Program-made: the position numbers and the translations under genes
Notes under the pieces: generated by a model
Seen by the model: only the letters and a program-made list of their open reading frames with translations
The model's database searches: none
Told to the model about the DNA's origin: nothing
DNA from: Radiobacillus deserti
GTDB lineage: Bacteria; Bacillota; Bacilli; Bacillales; Amphibacillaceae
NCBI RefSeq assembly: GCF_007301515.1
Contig: NZ_CP041666.1
Span: forward strand, 496,001-560,000
Direction: 5' to 3'
Length of the DNA stretch: 64,000 nt
Shown: positions 32,781 through 41,272 of the stretch, piece by piece
Layout: every line of letters starts with the position of its first letter
How positions within the stretch are numbered: the first letter of the stretch is position 1

Positions 32781-34151
32781 ATGGTTGATTTGATAATGAA
32801 AGATATTCTTGGAACACCTTCAATCCTGGTAGGGCTTTTCGCTCTATTTGGACTTTTGCTGCAGAAGAAAGCGTTTGCAGATGTGGTATCGGGTACATTG
32901 AAAACAGTGATGGGATTCGTAATTCTAGGTGCTGGTGCGAACGTTTTAACAGGGTCCTTAGGACAATTTAGCCAAATGTTTGACCATGCTTTTGAATTGC
33001 AAGGGGTCATTCCGAATAACGAGGCGATTGTGGCGTTAGCACAAGAGTCATTTGGAACAGAAACAGCGATGATTATGCTGTTCGGTATGGTGGTTAATAT
33101 CTTATTAGCAAGAATCACGCCATTAAAATATATTTTCTTAACTGGTCACCATACGATGTTTATGGCATGTATGATTGCGGTTATTCTTACGACTGCTGGA
33201 TTTGACGGTGCTATGATGGTTGTAACAGGATCAATTATTCTTGGGTCTCTTATGGTATTGATGCCAGCGATGCTCCAACCATTTACAAGAAAAATTACGG
33301 GCTCTGATGACTTTGCAGTTGGACACTTCGGATCTTTTGGATATCTTACTGCTGGAGCAGTTGGGAAACTAGTAGGGAAAAACTCTAAATCTACAGAAGA
33401 AATTAAAGTACCGAAATCGTTAGGGTTCTTACGGGATACATCAGTGGCTGTTTCTTTAACTATGGTTCTACTCTTCTTCTTCGTTGCTTTATTTGCTGGT
33501 CCGACATTTGTGGAAGCAGAATTAAGTGGCGGTACGAACTACATCGTATTTGCTTTCTTGCAAGGGTTAACTTTTGCAGCAGGTGTATATATTATTTTAG
33601 CTGGTGTGCGTATGCTTCTTGCTGAAATTGTTCCAGCATTTAAAGGGATTGCGGATAAAGTGGTACCAAATTCTATACCAGCTTTAGACTGTCCATCTGT
33701 TTTCCCATTCGCAGGTAATGCGGTTATTATCGGATTCATGTTTAGTTTTATCGCCGGACTGATTAGCATGTTCTTACTACCTTTAATAGGGTTAAAAGTA
33801 ATTGTCCCAGGACTAGTTCCTCACTTCTTTACAGGAGCTGCATCTGGCGTGTTTGGGAATGCAACAGGTGGTCGAAAAGGTGCGATTTACGGTTCATTAG
33901 CGAATGGCTTCTTAATTAGTTTCTTACCTGCACTTCTTCTCCCGGTTCTTGGTTCTTTAGGGTTTGAGGGGACAACATTTGGAGATGCAGACTTTGGGGT
34001 AATTGGATTAATCCTAGGTAACTTAGTGAATGTTATCTCTTCTCCAGTTGCGCTGTTTATCATTACCATTGTAGTTCTTGGTATAATCTTTGGGATTACA
34101 GCAGTGCGTAGAAAGAATAGTTTTGATGATACAGTTGAAAAAAGCGCATAA
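32781..34151 (+). CDS. PTS EIIC component, ascorbate-specific (UlaA/SgaT) family
   Basis: This membrane transport subunit has 456 residues and about eleven hydrophobic segments. Family stretches include FVILGAGANVLTGSLGQFS, ITPLKYIFLTGHHTMFMA (substrate-binding His region), SIPALDCPSVFPFAGNAV and FFTGAASGVFGNATGGRKGA. It starts three bases after the EIIB stop with AAGGAGGGG as binding site. The operon lacks UlaC-type EIIA and all of the ulaDEF catabolic genes. So either the sugar is processed by enzymes encoded elsewhere, or the system transports something else. A terminator follows directly. Confidence 0.93.
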   Translation: MVDLIMKDILGTPSILVGLFALFGLLLQKKAFADVVSGTLKTVMGFVILGAGANVLTGSLGQFSQMFDHAFELQGVIPNNEAIVALAQESFGTETAMIMLFGMVVNILLARITPLKYIFLTGHHTMFMACMIAVILTTAGFDGAMMVVTGSIILGSLMVLMPAMLQPFTRKITGSDDFAVGHFGSFGYLTAGAVGKLVGKNSKSTEEIKVPKSLGFLRDTSVAVSLTMVLLFFFVALFAGPTFVEAELSGGTNYIVFAFLQGLTFAAGVYIILAGVRMLLAEIVPAFKGIADKVVPNSIPALDCPSVFPFAGNAVIIGFMFSFIAGLISMFLLPLIGLKVIVPGLVPHFFTGAASGVFGNATGGRKGAIYGSLANGFLISFLPALLLPVLGSLGFEGTTFGDADFGVIGLILGNLVNVISSPVALFIITIVVLGIIFGITAVRRKNSFDDTVEKSA

Positions 34152-34155
34152 GTAG

Positions 34156-34197
34156 AAAAAATCACCTAACTTCCAAGAGGAGTTAGGTGATTTTTTA
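34156..34197 (+). terminator. Terminator of the PRD regulator-EIIBC operon
   Basis: AAAAATCACCTAACT pairs with AGTTAGGTGATTTTTT around TCCAAGAGG. Confidence 0.88.
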
Positions 34198-34206
34198 TGC
34201 AAATAA

Positions 34207-34232
34207 AAACTCAAGGCTCGCGACCTTGAGTT
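34207..34232 (-). terminator. Terminator after the Spo0E-like gene
   Basis: On the minus strand ACTCAAGG, TCGCGA, GCCTTGAGT forms a stem that runs into TTTTTATTT. Confidence 0.8.
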
Positions 34233-34244
34233 CTCTATGTATAG

Positions 34245-34409
34245 TTAACTAACCTTTTTTTCACGCTTTTGAAGTCTTTGTAATTCATTTAGTAGTTGAT
34301 CTAAATGTTGGGATACTTTCAAAACATCTTGGTTATTTTCATTGTATAGCTTATACATGAGTTGTCGTGCTTTTTCTATTTCAAGCTCTATCGATCTCAC
34401 TTCAACCAA
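34245..34409 (-). CDS. Spo0E family aspartyl-phosphate phosphatase (small)
   Basis: This protein of 54 residues was read directly from the minus strand. It starts with TTG, nine bases after AGGAG, reads MVEVRSIELEIEKARQLMYK at the N-terminus, and contains SQHLDQLLNEL. That is close to the Spo0E-family motif S-X-X-L-D-X-L-I, whose aspartate is needed to dephosphorylate Spo0A-P. The family forms a two-helix hairpin of about this size. It is monocistronic with its own terminator. It probably delays sporulation by lowering Spo0A-P. The usual final Ile of the motif is Leu here, which is a mild change. Confidence 0.85.
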   Translation of the reverse strand: MVEVRSIELEIEKARQLMYKLYNENNQDVLKVSQHLDQLLNELQRLQKREKKVS

Positions 34410-34664
34410 GGCTATCAACTCCTAAGACAGTCATATTACATACTAGGACTTTCCTCATATTATAAAGATAGACTCAATAAATCGCAAGGGAATTTGAAAA
34501 AAACGTGAAAATTGTATGAAAATAAGGCACTTAATCGTTTTTTTTATGAACAACTTTCCTAGTATAAAATCTCGAATTAGAGATAAAACATAGGTATTTT
34601 GGAATAGTTTCGCTCTTTTTTTCATAAGATAACAATCTATACTTTATAATAATTAGCAATTTTA

Positions 34665-34691
34665 GACGAATGTATAAAGTATTCATTCGTC
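34665..34691. promoter_or_regulatory. Inverted repeat upstream of ktrB
   Basis: GACGAATG and CATTCGTC form perfect 8-bp arms around an 11-base spacer, about 100 bp before the ktrB start. There is no T-run, so it is an operator or structured-leader candidate. The rest of the gap between 34410 and 34792 is AT-rich with no recognisable gene or known riboswitch. Confidence 0.4.
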
Positions 34692-34792
34692 CATACTATT
34701 AAAGAACGTATCTATGAAGAGTGTACCTGATGAAATAGGTATTTTGTGATAAACTTAGGTGAACATAATTGAAGGACGCAAGGAGCACTTAT

Positions 34793-36160
34793 ATGAATTT
34801 ATTTTCACGACAATTTAAGCTTTCCAAGCAATTGTCCACGATTCATCTCATCGTATTATTTTATTTAGGAGCAGTAGCGATATCGACTATTCTGTTAAGC
34901 ATCCCTTGGTTGCATGAAGCGGATGCGGATTTAAGCTTTATTGAAATTGCTTTTACAGCAGTAAGCGCGATAAGTGTAACGGGTTTATCGGTTATAAGTG
35001 TGGCGGATACCTTTAACGGTGCTGGCTATATCGTACTCGCTGTTGTGTTGCAGTTTGGTGGAATAGGGATTATGACACTAGGAACGTTTATTTGGATTTT
35101 GCTCGGAAAGAAAATAGGGCTTCGTGAACGGCAGCTTATCCAAGTGGACCAAAATCGAACTACTCTTTCTGGTCTTGTAAACCTAATGTTGAAAATATTA
35201 AAAATTATCATCTCAATAGAAATCGTAGGAACTATCGTGTTAGGAACCTACTTTTTAAGTTATTATGATACTTGGTATGAAGCGTTCCTGCAAGGCTTTT
35301 TTGGGGCGGTGAGTGCTACAACGAATGCAGGGTTTGATATTACTGGAAATTCATTAATTCCTTTTGCGAATGATTATTTTGTTCAATTCGTAAACATAAT
35401 TCTGTTAATATTAGGGGCTATTGGCTTTCCAGTTCTTATTGAGATTCAAGAGCTAATAAAAGGGGTTTACAAGGATACAAATGAAAAATATACCTTTTCC
35501 CTTTTTACTAAACTTACAACGATTACGTTCTTTGGACTAGTTTTAATAGGAACAATTGCCATCGCTTATTTGGATCGAAATCATTTCTTTGCTAATAAGG
35601 AATGGCATGAAACATTTTTTTATAGCTTGTTTCAGTCGGTTTCCACGCGAAATGGTGGGTTAGCGACAATGGATGTTAGTCTTTTTTCTATACCAACACA
35701 ATTGGTGTTGAGTGTTTTAATGTTTATTGGTGCCTCTCCGAGTAGTGTTGGTGGAGGGATTCGAACGACAACCTTCGCGATTATGATGCTTGCTATTTAC
35801 AACTATGCTAAAGGAAATTCCAGTATTAAGATTTTTGGGAGAGAAATTGACCAGGAGGATATAACGAGATCGTTTATCGTCATATCTACGGCAACGATGC
35901 TCTGTATGGCTTCTATCATTATATTAGCTCATACAGAACCATTCCCAATCATTTCGATTATCTTTGAAGTCTGTTCTGCATTTGGAACGACAGGTTTATC
36001 TTTAGGAATTACCGCAGACTTGTCCGTTTTTGGAAAGCTCGTCATTATGTTTTTGATGTTTGTTGGGCGAATCGGTATTTTCTCATTCCTATTTTTACTA
36101 AGAGGAAAAGTAAGCAAAGATTTGTTCCGCTATCCAACAGAGCGTGTTATTATTGGCTAG
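34793..36160 (+). CDS. ktrB: KtrB-type potassium transporter subunit
   Basis: This membrane channel subunit belongs to a Na+-dependent K+ uptake system and has 455 residues. It has the four-fold repeated membrane-pore-membrane layout, with pore loops AVSAISVTGLSV, SATTNAGFD, SVSTRNGGLATMD and AFGTTGLSLG. Each carries the single glycine selectivity position typical of Trk/Ktr proteins. The frame extends to a TTG at 34769, but AAGGAG seven bases before the ATG at 34793 sets the start. The regulatory KtrA/KtrC subunit is not adjacent, as with ktrD in B. subtilis, so it may be the D-type subunit. Known ktr genes are often c-di-AMP controlled; I see no ydaO riboswitch here. Confidence 0.92.
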   Translation: MNLFSRQFKLSKQLSTIHLIVLFYLGAVAISTILLSIPWLHEADADLSFIEIAFTAVSAISVTGLSVISVADTFNGAGYIVLAVVLQFGGIGIMTLGTFIWILLGKKIGLRERQLIQVDQNRTTLSGLVNLMLKILKIIISIEIVGTIVLGTYFLSYYDTWYEAFLQGFFGAVSATTNAGFDITGNSLIPFANDYFVQFVNIILLILGAIGFPVLIEIQELIKGVYKDTNEKYTFSLFTKLTTITFFGLVLIGTIAIAYLDRNHFFANKEWHETFFYSLFQSVSTRNGGLATMDVSLFSIPTQLVLSVLMFIGASPSSVGGGIRTTTFAIMMLAIYNYAKGNSSIKIFGREIDQEDITRSFIVISTATMLCMASIIILAHTEPFPIISIIFEVCSAFGTTGLSLGITADLSVFGKLVIMFLMFVGRIGIFSFLFLLRGKVSKDLFRYPTERVIIG

Positions 36161-36165
36161 TTAAA

Positions 36166-36192
36166 AGCGTCCTGGTTAGGGCGCTTTTTTAC
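36166..36192 (+). terminator. Terminator after ktrB
   Basis: AAAGCGTCC pairs imperfectly with AGGGCGCTTT, followed by a T-run. Confidence 0.7.
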
Positions 36193-36201
36193 TAGCTGGC
36201 G

Positions 36202-36340
36202 CGCTGATATATCGTGGATAACCGCTGATAAAAAAATAAACGCTGAAATATGAAAATTTTCGCTGATATACGAAAAAAACCGCTGATATCCAGAAAAAAC
36301 CGCTGATATCCACGAAAAAACGCTGATATACTTCTGCTGC
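36202..36340. repeat. Tandem array of about seven 20-bp units
   Basis: CGCTGA begins at 36202, 36223, 36241, 36261, 36281, 36301 and 36321. The last five are exactly 20 bp apart. The unit reads roughly CGCTGATATCCACGAAAAAA, with A-rich ends and variable positions 9-14. It is not a multiple of three and carries no convincing gene. The remaining gap up to 36607 shows nothing else recognisable. Confidence 0.85.
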
Positions 36341-36607
36341 GTCCGCTCCTTTGATGTAAATGCCACAAAGCGAATTTAAAGAATCCGTAAATTTCCAACC
36401 CTCCCATATCTAACTGCTTGCATCCTATGTCCTATCTAGTAAAATATATATAATAGAGGCTGTTCAAAACACAATCAACCATTTCTTTCCTTACTATCAC
36501 CATAACTCCATGTAGTTCCTCCCTAGACTAGTCATCCAAGGTGGTCTGTTTTGTCCTCCCTTTAATAACTCTTTAAATATGTATCTATCAACGGAAGGAG
36601 TATGTCT

Positions 36608-37573
36608 ATGTCTCAACAAACGTTTCTATTCAATCCGAAAATAAACAAGGTGCTTAAAAACATTAGCAAGGTCATGGTAGGAAAAGAAGAACCAGCCATG
36701 TTAAGTCTAGTTGCGCTCTTATCTGGAGGTCACGTCCTATTAGAGGATGTTCCTGGAGTAGGGAAAACAATGCTCGTAAGAACCTTGGCTAAATCTTTGG
36801 ATTGTGAGTTTAAACGAATACAGTTTACACCGGATTTACTTCCATCAGATGTAACTGGTGTATCGATATATAATCCGAAAGAGCTAGAGTTTGAGTTTCG
36901 TGGTGGTCCGATTTTAGGAAATATAGTACTAGCGGATGAAATCAACCGTACCTCACCGAAAACACAATCCTCCCTACTAGAGGGGATGGAGGAAATGAGC
37001 GTTACGGTAGATGGAAACACGATTCCGTTAAAGAAACCTTTCTTTGTTATGGCAACTCAAAACCCAATTGAATATGAAGGAACTTATCCGTTACCGGAGG
37101 CTCAATTAGATCGTTTTCTGATTAAGTTGAAGATGGGTTATCCTTCGGAAGCAGAAGAGTTAGAAATGCTAGACAAAACTTCCGCTCACCATCCAATTGA
37201 AACAGTTGAACCGGTTATGACGAGAGAGGAACTAATGGAGACACAAGAGCAAGTGAAGCAAGTTCATATTGAAAAGAACATTCAACGCTATATCGTGCAC
37301 CTGGTAACAGAGACTCGTCAGCATCCTTCTGTCTATTTAGGGGTTAGTCCACGTGGGTCAATTGCCTTAATGCGAGCGGCGAAGGCTTATGCATTTATCC
37401 ATGATCGCGATTATGTGGTACCAGATGACGTTCAGTATCTTGCTCCATTTGTACTAGCGCACCGAATTCTTTTAACATCTGATGCGAAATTCGAAGGACT
37501 TTCGTCACAAGATATAGTGGATCAAGTACTTCACACCGTCCCAGTACCGATTCGAAAGGAATATCGTGAATGA
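36608..37573 (+). CDS. yeaC: MoxR family AAA+ ATPase
   Basis: This cytoplasmic chaperone-like ATPase has about 321 residues. It shows Walker A in LLEDVPGVGKTMLVRTLA, Walker B in NIVLADEINRTSPKTQSSLLEGMEE, sensor 1 FVMATQNPIEYEGTYPLPEAQLDRF, and the C-terminal lid with SPRGSIALMRAAKAYAF. ATG codons occur at 36602 and 36608; GGAAGGAG abuts the first and is well spaced from the second. It heads a four-gene block (MoxR, DUF58, transglutaminase, then guaA) conserved in Bacillus. In the family it acts with the DUF58 partner on a membrane or envelope substrate. The specific client is unknown. Confidence 0.92.
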   Translation: MSQQTFLFNPKINKVLKNISKVMVGKEEPAMLSLVALLSGGHVLLEDVPGVGKTMLVRTLAKSLDCEFKRIQFTPDLLPSDVTGVSIYNPKELEFEFRGGPILGNIVLADEINRTSPKTQSSLLEGMEEMSVTVDGNTIPLKKPFFVMATQNPIEYEGTYPLPEAQLDRFLIKLKMGYPSEAEELEMLDKTSAHHPIETVEPVMTREELMETQEQVKQVHIEKNIQRYIVHLVTETRQHPSVYLGVSPRGSIALMRAAKAYAFIHDRDYVVPDDVQYLAPFVLAHRILLTSDAKFEGLSSQDIVDQVLHTVPVPIRKEYRE

Positions 37574-38835
37574 AATGGGTAGCAGGGTTTACTTCTAAGT
37601 TCCTATTTATACTGTTTCTGTTTGTCTTATTTTTCTCTTATGCGATGTTTCAAGGTGGTTTTGTAAGCTGGTTTTTGTTTTATAGTTTTTTACCTGTTCT
37701 TCTGTATATGGCTGGTTTGCTGCTTTACCCTATTTCAAATTGGGAAGTGAAACGGACATTAGATAAGTACGTTACAAAAGCTGGAGAGCAGGTGCACGTT
37801 CAAGTCTCATTGACGAGAAGATACGCATTTCCAATCTACTACTGCATTATTGAAGAAACAATCCCACTATCGTTGCAACGAAAGGATACCCATCATCAAA
37901 AATATCAAGCGATGCATGACAGGGACGCTTTACGAAAGAACCGTCTCGTGAAGCTCGTTTCTTTTCCGTGGTTTCGAAAAGAAATCCAATTCGACTATAC
38001 GCTAGATCAATTACCCCGCGGAGAACATTCATTCCGTCAGATTCGCATCAAAACTGGGGATTTATTTGGCTTTATCAAAAAAGAGCACGTCTATGAAGTG
38101 ACGAGTAAGATGCTCGTTTATCCAAACGAACCCGAAATGGTAGTCCGAGAGCGTGTTAGCAGCTATGAAGAAGGCTCTACCACTTCCTATAATGTGAATG
38201 TCAAACATACAAACGTTGTGACAGGGGTCCGGGAATATATGCCAGGGGATCGTTTCTCTTGGATTGATTGGAAGACGACCGCCAAGAAAAATGCGGTTAT
38301 GACGAAAGAGTTTGAGCAAGAGAAAAGCTCTAGTATTCTAGTTATGTTGCATAGTGGACATCATGACAACTTCAATCCGGTTGCCTATGAAGCTAGTATT
38401 GAAATCACGGCTTCATTGATTGAGTCGATAAAAAAGCATTCATCAAGAATGGCTTTTCTATCCTTAGGGCAAGAACGTGTCTTTTTCCCGTTTCAGCAAA
38501 GTCCGGGGAAACTTGATATGATTAAAACGCATTTAGCGAAGGTACAAGCTGTACCAAGCGTGCCATTCTCTAAGCAAGTAGTGAATGAGAGTAGAAATAT
38601 TCCAGAAGGCGTTGTGATCATGTTAGTTGTTTCGCACTTTGACGAAAATCTAGAGCTTGTGATTGAGCAGCTTAAACAAAAATGCAAAAAAATTGTAGTC
38701 TTTTATGTCCATCCGAAAGCGCAAGAGATTGGGGAAGAAAGAGCTTGGCTACAAAAGCTGAATGTAAGTGGTGTCGTGATTAATGAGTTGACCGAAGAGC
38801 AATTAGTTCAGCAAAAAATAGAGGTGAGCACATAA
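37570..38835 (+). CDS. yeaD: DUF58 domain-containing membrane protein
   Basis: This protein has 421 residues. Two N-terminal membrane segments lie at about 9-28 and 32-52. A soluble part follows with the DUF58 signature around residues 205-245: VTGVREYMPGDRFSWIDWKTTAK, then NAVMTKEFEQE. A von Willebrand-like fold is usual in the C-terminal half. The start codon overlaps the MoxR stop (ATGA), and its stop overlaps the next start (TAATG), implying translational coupling. It pairs with MoxR and a transmembrane transglutaminase-like protein. The role is unknown beyond this conserved linkage. Confidence 0.92.
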   Translation: MKWVAGFTSKFLFILFLFVLFFSYAMFQGGFVSWFLFYSFLPVLLYMAGLLLYPISNWEVKRTLDKYVTKAGEQVHVQVSLTRRYAFPIYYCIIEETIPLSLQRKDTHHQKYQAMHDRDALRKNRLVKLVSFPWFRKEIQFDYTLDQLPRGEHSFRQIRIKTGDLFGFIKKEHVYEVTSKMLVYPNEPEMVVRERVSSYEEGSTTSYNVNVKHTNVVTGVREYMPGDRFSWIDWKTTAKKNAVMTKEFEQEKSSSILVMLHSGHHDNFNPVAYEASIEITASLIESIKKHSSRMAFLSLGQERVFFPFQQSPGKLDMIKTHLAKVQAVPSVPFSKQVVNESRNIPEGVVIMLVVSHFDENLELVIEQLKQKCKKIVVFYVHPKAQEIGEERAWLQKLNVSGVVINELTEEQLVQQKIEVST

Positions 38836-41039
38836 TGGGTGGAATGAATCTAGGATTTCAACAGCGAGTGTATCAGTCTATCATCTATCTGTGTGGGTTT
38901 TTGTTGTTTTGGGAATGGTTACGTCCGTTAGAAGAAATTTCAGATACGGGTAGTGTTCCAGTATTCGTGCTTTATGCGGCATTTTGCTTTCTGATTTCTT
39001 TTTTTCAGGTGCGTTGGTGGATTTCCTTCCCGCTAAAGCTTGCTGGAATGTTATTTATTCTAGACAGCTTATTTTTATCGGAAGCGTTATTTAGTAAACC
39101 GTGGTTTACTGTTTTATATCTGCACATTACCTATAATATAGACCTTATTATGTCGCAAAGCTGGGGCGAGATGACGCCGGTATTTCGCAGTGCGTTATTC
39201 TTAATTTTGCTATGGCTGATGAGTTATTTGCTATATTACTGGTTCGTGGTCGCGAAGCGAATTTTTACGTTCGTTTTGCTAACGTTTATTTATATGACAG
39301 TGTTAGATACGTTCACTGCTTATGAAGCCGACCAGGCGATTGTGCGGACCTTTATTGTTTCTTTACTAGCGCTAGGCTTGTCAAACATTACAAAAGAAGT
39401 AGAGCATGAAGCGATTTCCTTTCAAGGGCTTCGCAAGCTATGGAAAGTCGCACTACCACTTATTTTGTTCGTCTCTTTATCTACAGCTGTAGGATTCGCC
39501 TCTCCTAAATTGGATCCGCAATGGCCGGATCCAGTACCGTTTATAAAAAGCACAGCCGAAAATGCTGGTTTTGGAGAAGGGGGATCCGTCATTCAAAAGG
39601 TTGGATATGGAGAAGATGATTCTCGATTAGGTGGATCTTTTGTGCAAGATGAATCTCCTGTGTTCCAAGCGCTATCTCCGGATAAGCAATATTGGAGAAT
39701 TGAATCTAAAGACGTTTATACAGGGAAAGGCTGGGAGCGTTCAGAGGGTTTAGATTACCAAATTCAAGAAAATGGAAAAATTGATTTAAATATGTTCGAG
39801 GGAAATGTCAAAACAGAAAAAAGGCAGGCGTTCATTAAATTTGAGCAAAATGCATTCTTCTCAAGACTCGTATATCCATATGGGGTACGTGAAGTGTCTG
39901 GGGAAGAAGAATTCGATTATCTATTAGATCAACAATCTGGGATTATTTCCACAGAAGGCTCTGAGCAACAACAATATGCTCAAAATTATCAAGTTACGTA
40001 TGATAGTCCCTCTTTTTCGTTTAATCAAATGAGGGAAGCTAGTGAAGACGACCCGGAAGAGATAAAAGAACAGTATTTACAATTGCCGAGAAGCTTACCT
40101 AGGCGGGTTGGCGAATTGGCGGAAGACATTATTGGCTCCAACGATAATCGGTATGACAAAGTAAAAGCGGTCGAGCAATATTTTAACTCTAATGGATTTG
40201 AATATCAGACGAAGGATGTTCCGGTTCCCGACCGTAATGAAGACTACGTAGACCAATTTTTATTTGAATCTAAGGTTGGATATTGCGACAACTTCTCTAC
40301 GTCTATGGTTGTATTGTTACGCACGTTAGATATTCCAGCGAGATGGGTAAAAGGATTCTCTGGAGGAGAACGTGTGAGTAACCAGCCAGAGGATATACCA
40401 GATGATTTGGATCTTTACCAGATTACGAATTCCAATGCTCACTCATGGGTAGAGGTTTATTTTCCTGAAATCGGTTGGGTTCCATTTGAGCCGACGCAAG
40501 GCTTTAACAGCTCCGTAGATTTTTATGAAGAAGTGGAAGAAGAGGTGCAACAAGATGATCAGCCTGCCGTTCCAGCTTCTCAACAAGAGGGGGCAGCTGG
40601 TGGTAAGCCTCAAGAAATAGAAGATGAACCAGCAGCTTCAACAGGTGGGGTTACAACTCCAGAAACCTCTTCATTTGGTTGGTTAAAGTGGCTTCTCTTA
40701 GCAATCCCTGTAGTAGCAGCTGTACTTGTGTACTTTTCTCGTTATAAATGGATGACTGCCTGGAAAATTCGCAAATTCAAAGGTAGCGATGAAGCGAATA
40801 TTTATCAGGATGCCTATCATTATCTGTTAAAAGTATTAGCTCATAAAGGAATTCATAGAGTGGATGGTCAGACATTGAGAGAGTTTGCTAAAGAAGTAGA
40901 TCGTCAGTTTGAGACGAATGAGATGAGTCGACTCACACATCAATATGAGCGAATTCTTTATCGGAACGACGAAGAGTCAACGCAATGGATGAAGATGACC
41001 GAATTGTGGGAAAATTTAATCAAGAGAGCATTGTCTTGA
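38835..41039 (+). CDS. yebA: Transmembrane transglutaminase-like protein (TgpA/DUF3488 type)
   Basis: This envelope protein has 734 residues. Six or so N-terminal membrane segments (about 12-210) are followed by an extracytoplasmic region. The transglutaminase core lies at about 440-560: the catalytic cysteine is in VGYCDNFSTSMVVLLRTLDIPARWV, and the histidine in NAHSWVEVYFPEIGWVPFEPT. An acidic, proline-rich stretch comes next. A further membrane segment is at about 615-635 (WLKWLLLAIPVVAAVLVYF), and a DUF4129-like cytoplasmic tail ends the protein. It is last in the MoxR-DUF58 unit. Its 3' end holds the -35 of the guaA promoter. The substrate is not known. Confidence 0.93.
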   Translation: MGGMNLGFQQRVYQSIIYLCGFLLFWEWLRPLEEISDTGSVPVFVLYAAFCFLISFFQVRWWISFPLKLAGMLFILDSLFLSEALFSKPWFTVLYLHITYNIDLIMSQSWGEMTPVFRSALFLILLWLMSYLLYYWFVVAKRIFTFVLLTFIYMTVLDTFTAYEADQAIVRTFIVSLLALGLSNITKEVEHEAISFQGLRKLWKVALPLILFVSLSTAVGFASPKLDPQWPDPVPFIKSTAENAGFGEGGSVIQKVGYGEDDSRLGGSFVQDESPVFQALSPDKQYWRIESKDVYTGKGWERSEGLDYQIQENGKIDLNMFEGNVKTEKRQAFIKFEQNAFFSRLVYPYGVREVSGEEEFDYLLDQQSGIISTEGSEQQQYAQNYQVTYDSPSFSFNQMREASEDDPEEIKEQYLQLPRSLPRRVGELAEDIIGSNDNRYDKVKAVEQYFNSNGFEYQTKDVPVPDRNEDYVDQFLFESKVGYCDNFSTSMVVLLRTLDIPARWVKGFSGGERVSNQPEDIPDDLDLYQITNSNAHSWVEVYFPEIGWVPFEPTQGFNSSVDFYEEVEEEVQQDDQPAVPASQQEGAAGGKPQEIEDEPAASTGGVTTPETSSFGWLKWLLLAIPVVAAVLVYFSRYKWMTAWKIRKFKGSDEANIYQDAYHYLLKVLAHKGIHRVDGQTLREFAKEVDRQFETNEMSRLTHQYERILYRNDEESTQWMKMTELWENLIKRALS

Positions 41040-41064
41040 CCATGCTTCCTGCCTCCTGTAGAAT
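41036..41064 (+). promoter_or_regulatory. guaA promoter
   Basis: TTGACC (41036-41041) and TAGAAT (41059-41064) are 17 bp apart. The -35 overlaps the stop codon of the preceding gene. No PurBox pair was seen here, unlike the pbuG and purE promoters. Confidence 0.75.
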
Positions 41065-41096
41065 GATAGAAATTCAAGCGTGAAAATAAAATAGTA

Positions 41097-41168
41097 GCCT
41101 CATATATACTCGATAATAAGGGTCGAGAGTCTCTACCAAGATACCGTAAATATCTTGACTATGCAGGT
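41097..41168 (+). promoter_or_regulatory. Guanine-class purine riboswitch before guaA
   Basis: The core reads CCTCATATATACTCG, GAGAGTCTCTACC, CCGTAAA and TTGACTATG. The pyrimidine in GACTATG is C, the residue that gives guanine rather than adenine specificity. The P1 stem is formed by CCTCATA with TATGCAGG (one bulge). Confidence 0.92.
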
Positions 41169-41190
41169 GGAAGTCTTAGTATGGACATAA

Positions 41191-41228
41191 AATAGATTTC
41201 TACCTTTTTATAGGTAGAAATCTATTTT
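41191..41228 (+). terminator. Riboswitch-controlled terminator before guaA
   Basis: ATAGATTTCTACC pairs with GGTAGAAATCTAT around TTTTTATA, followed by a T-rich tail. With guanine bound it should stop transcription. Confidence 0.88.
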
Positions 41229-41272
41229 TATAGGTGTAACACGAGTAAGGAACTGGGAAGGGATGAAGAGGG

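Noticed and set aside
34410..34792. c-di-AMP (ydaO) riboswitch before ktrB
   Set aside because: None of the conserved ydaO segments are present in the leader.
36202..36340. Possible CRISPR array
   Set aside because: The 20-bp units abut each other with no unique spacers and no cas genes nearby; it is a plain tandem repeat.
36157..36407. Minus-strand open frames over the tandem array
   Set aside because: They exist only because the repeat lacks stops in those frames; there is no ribosome binding site and the protein is a low-complexity repeat.
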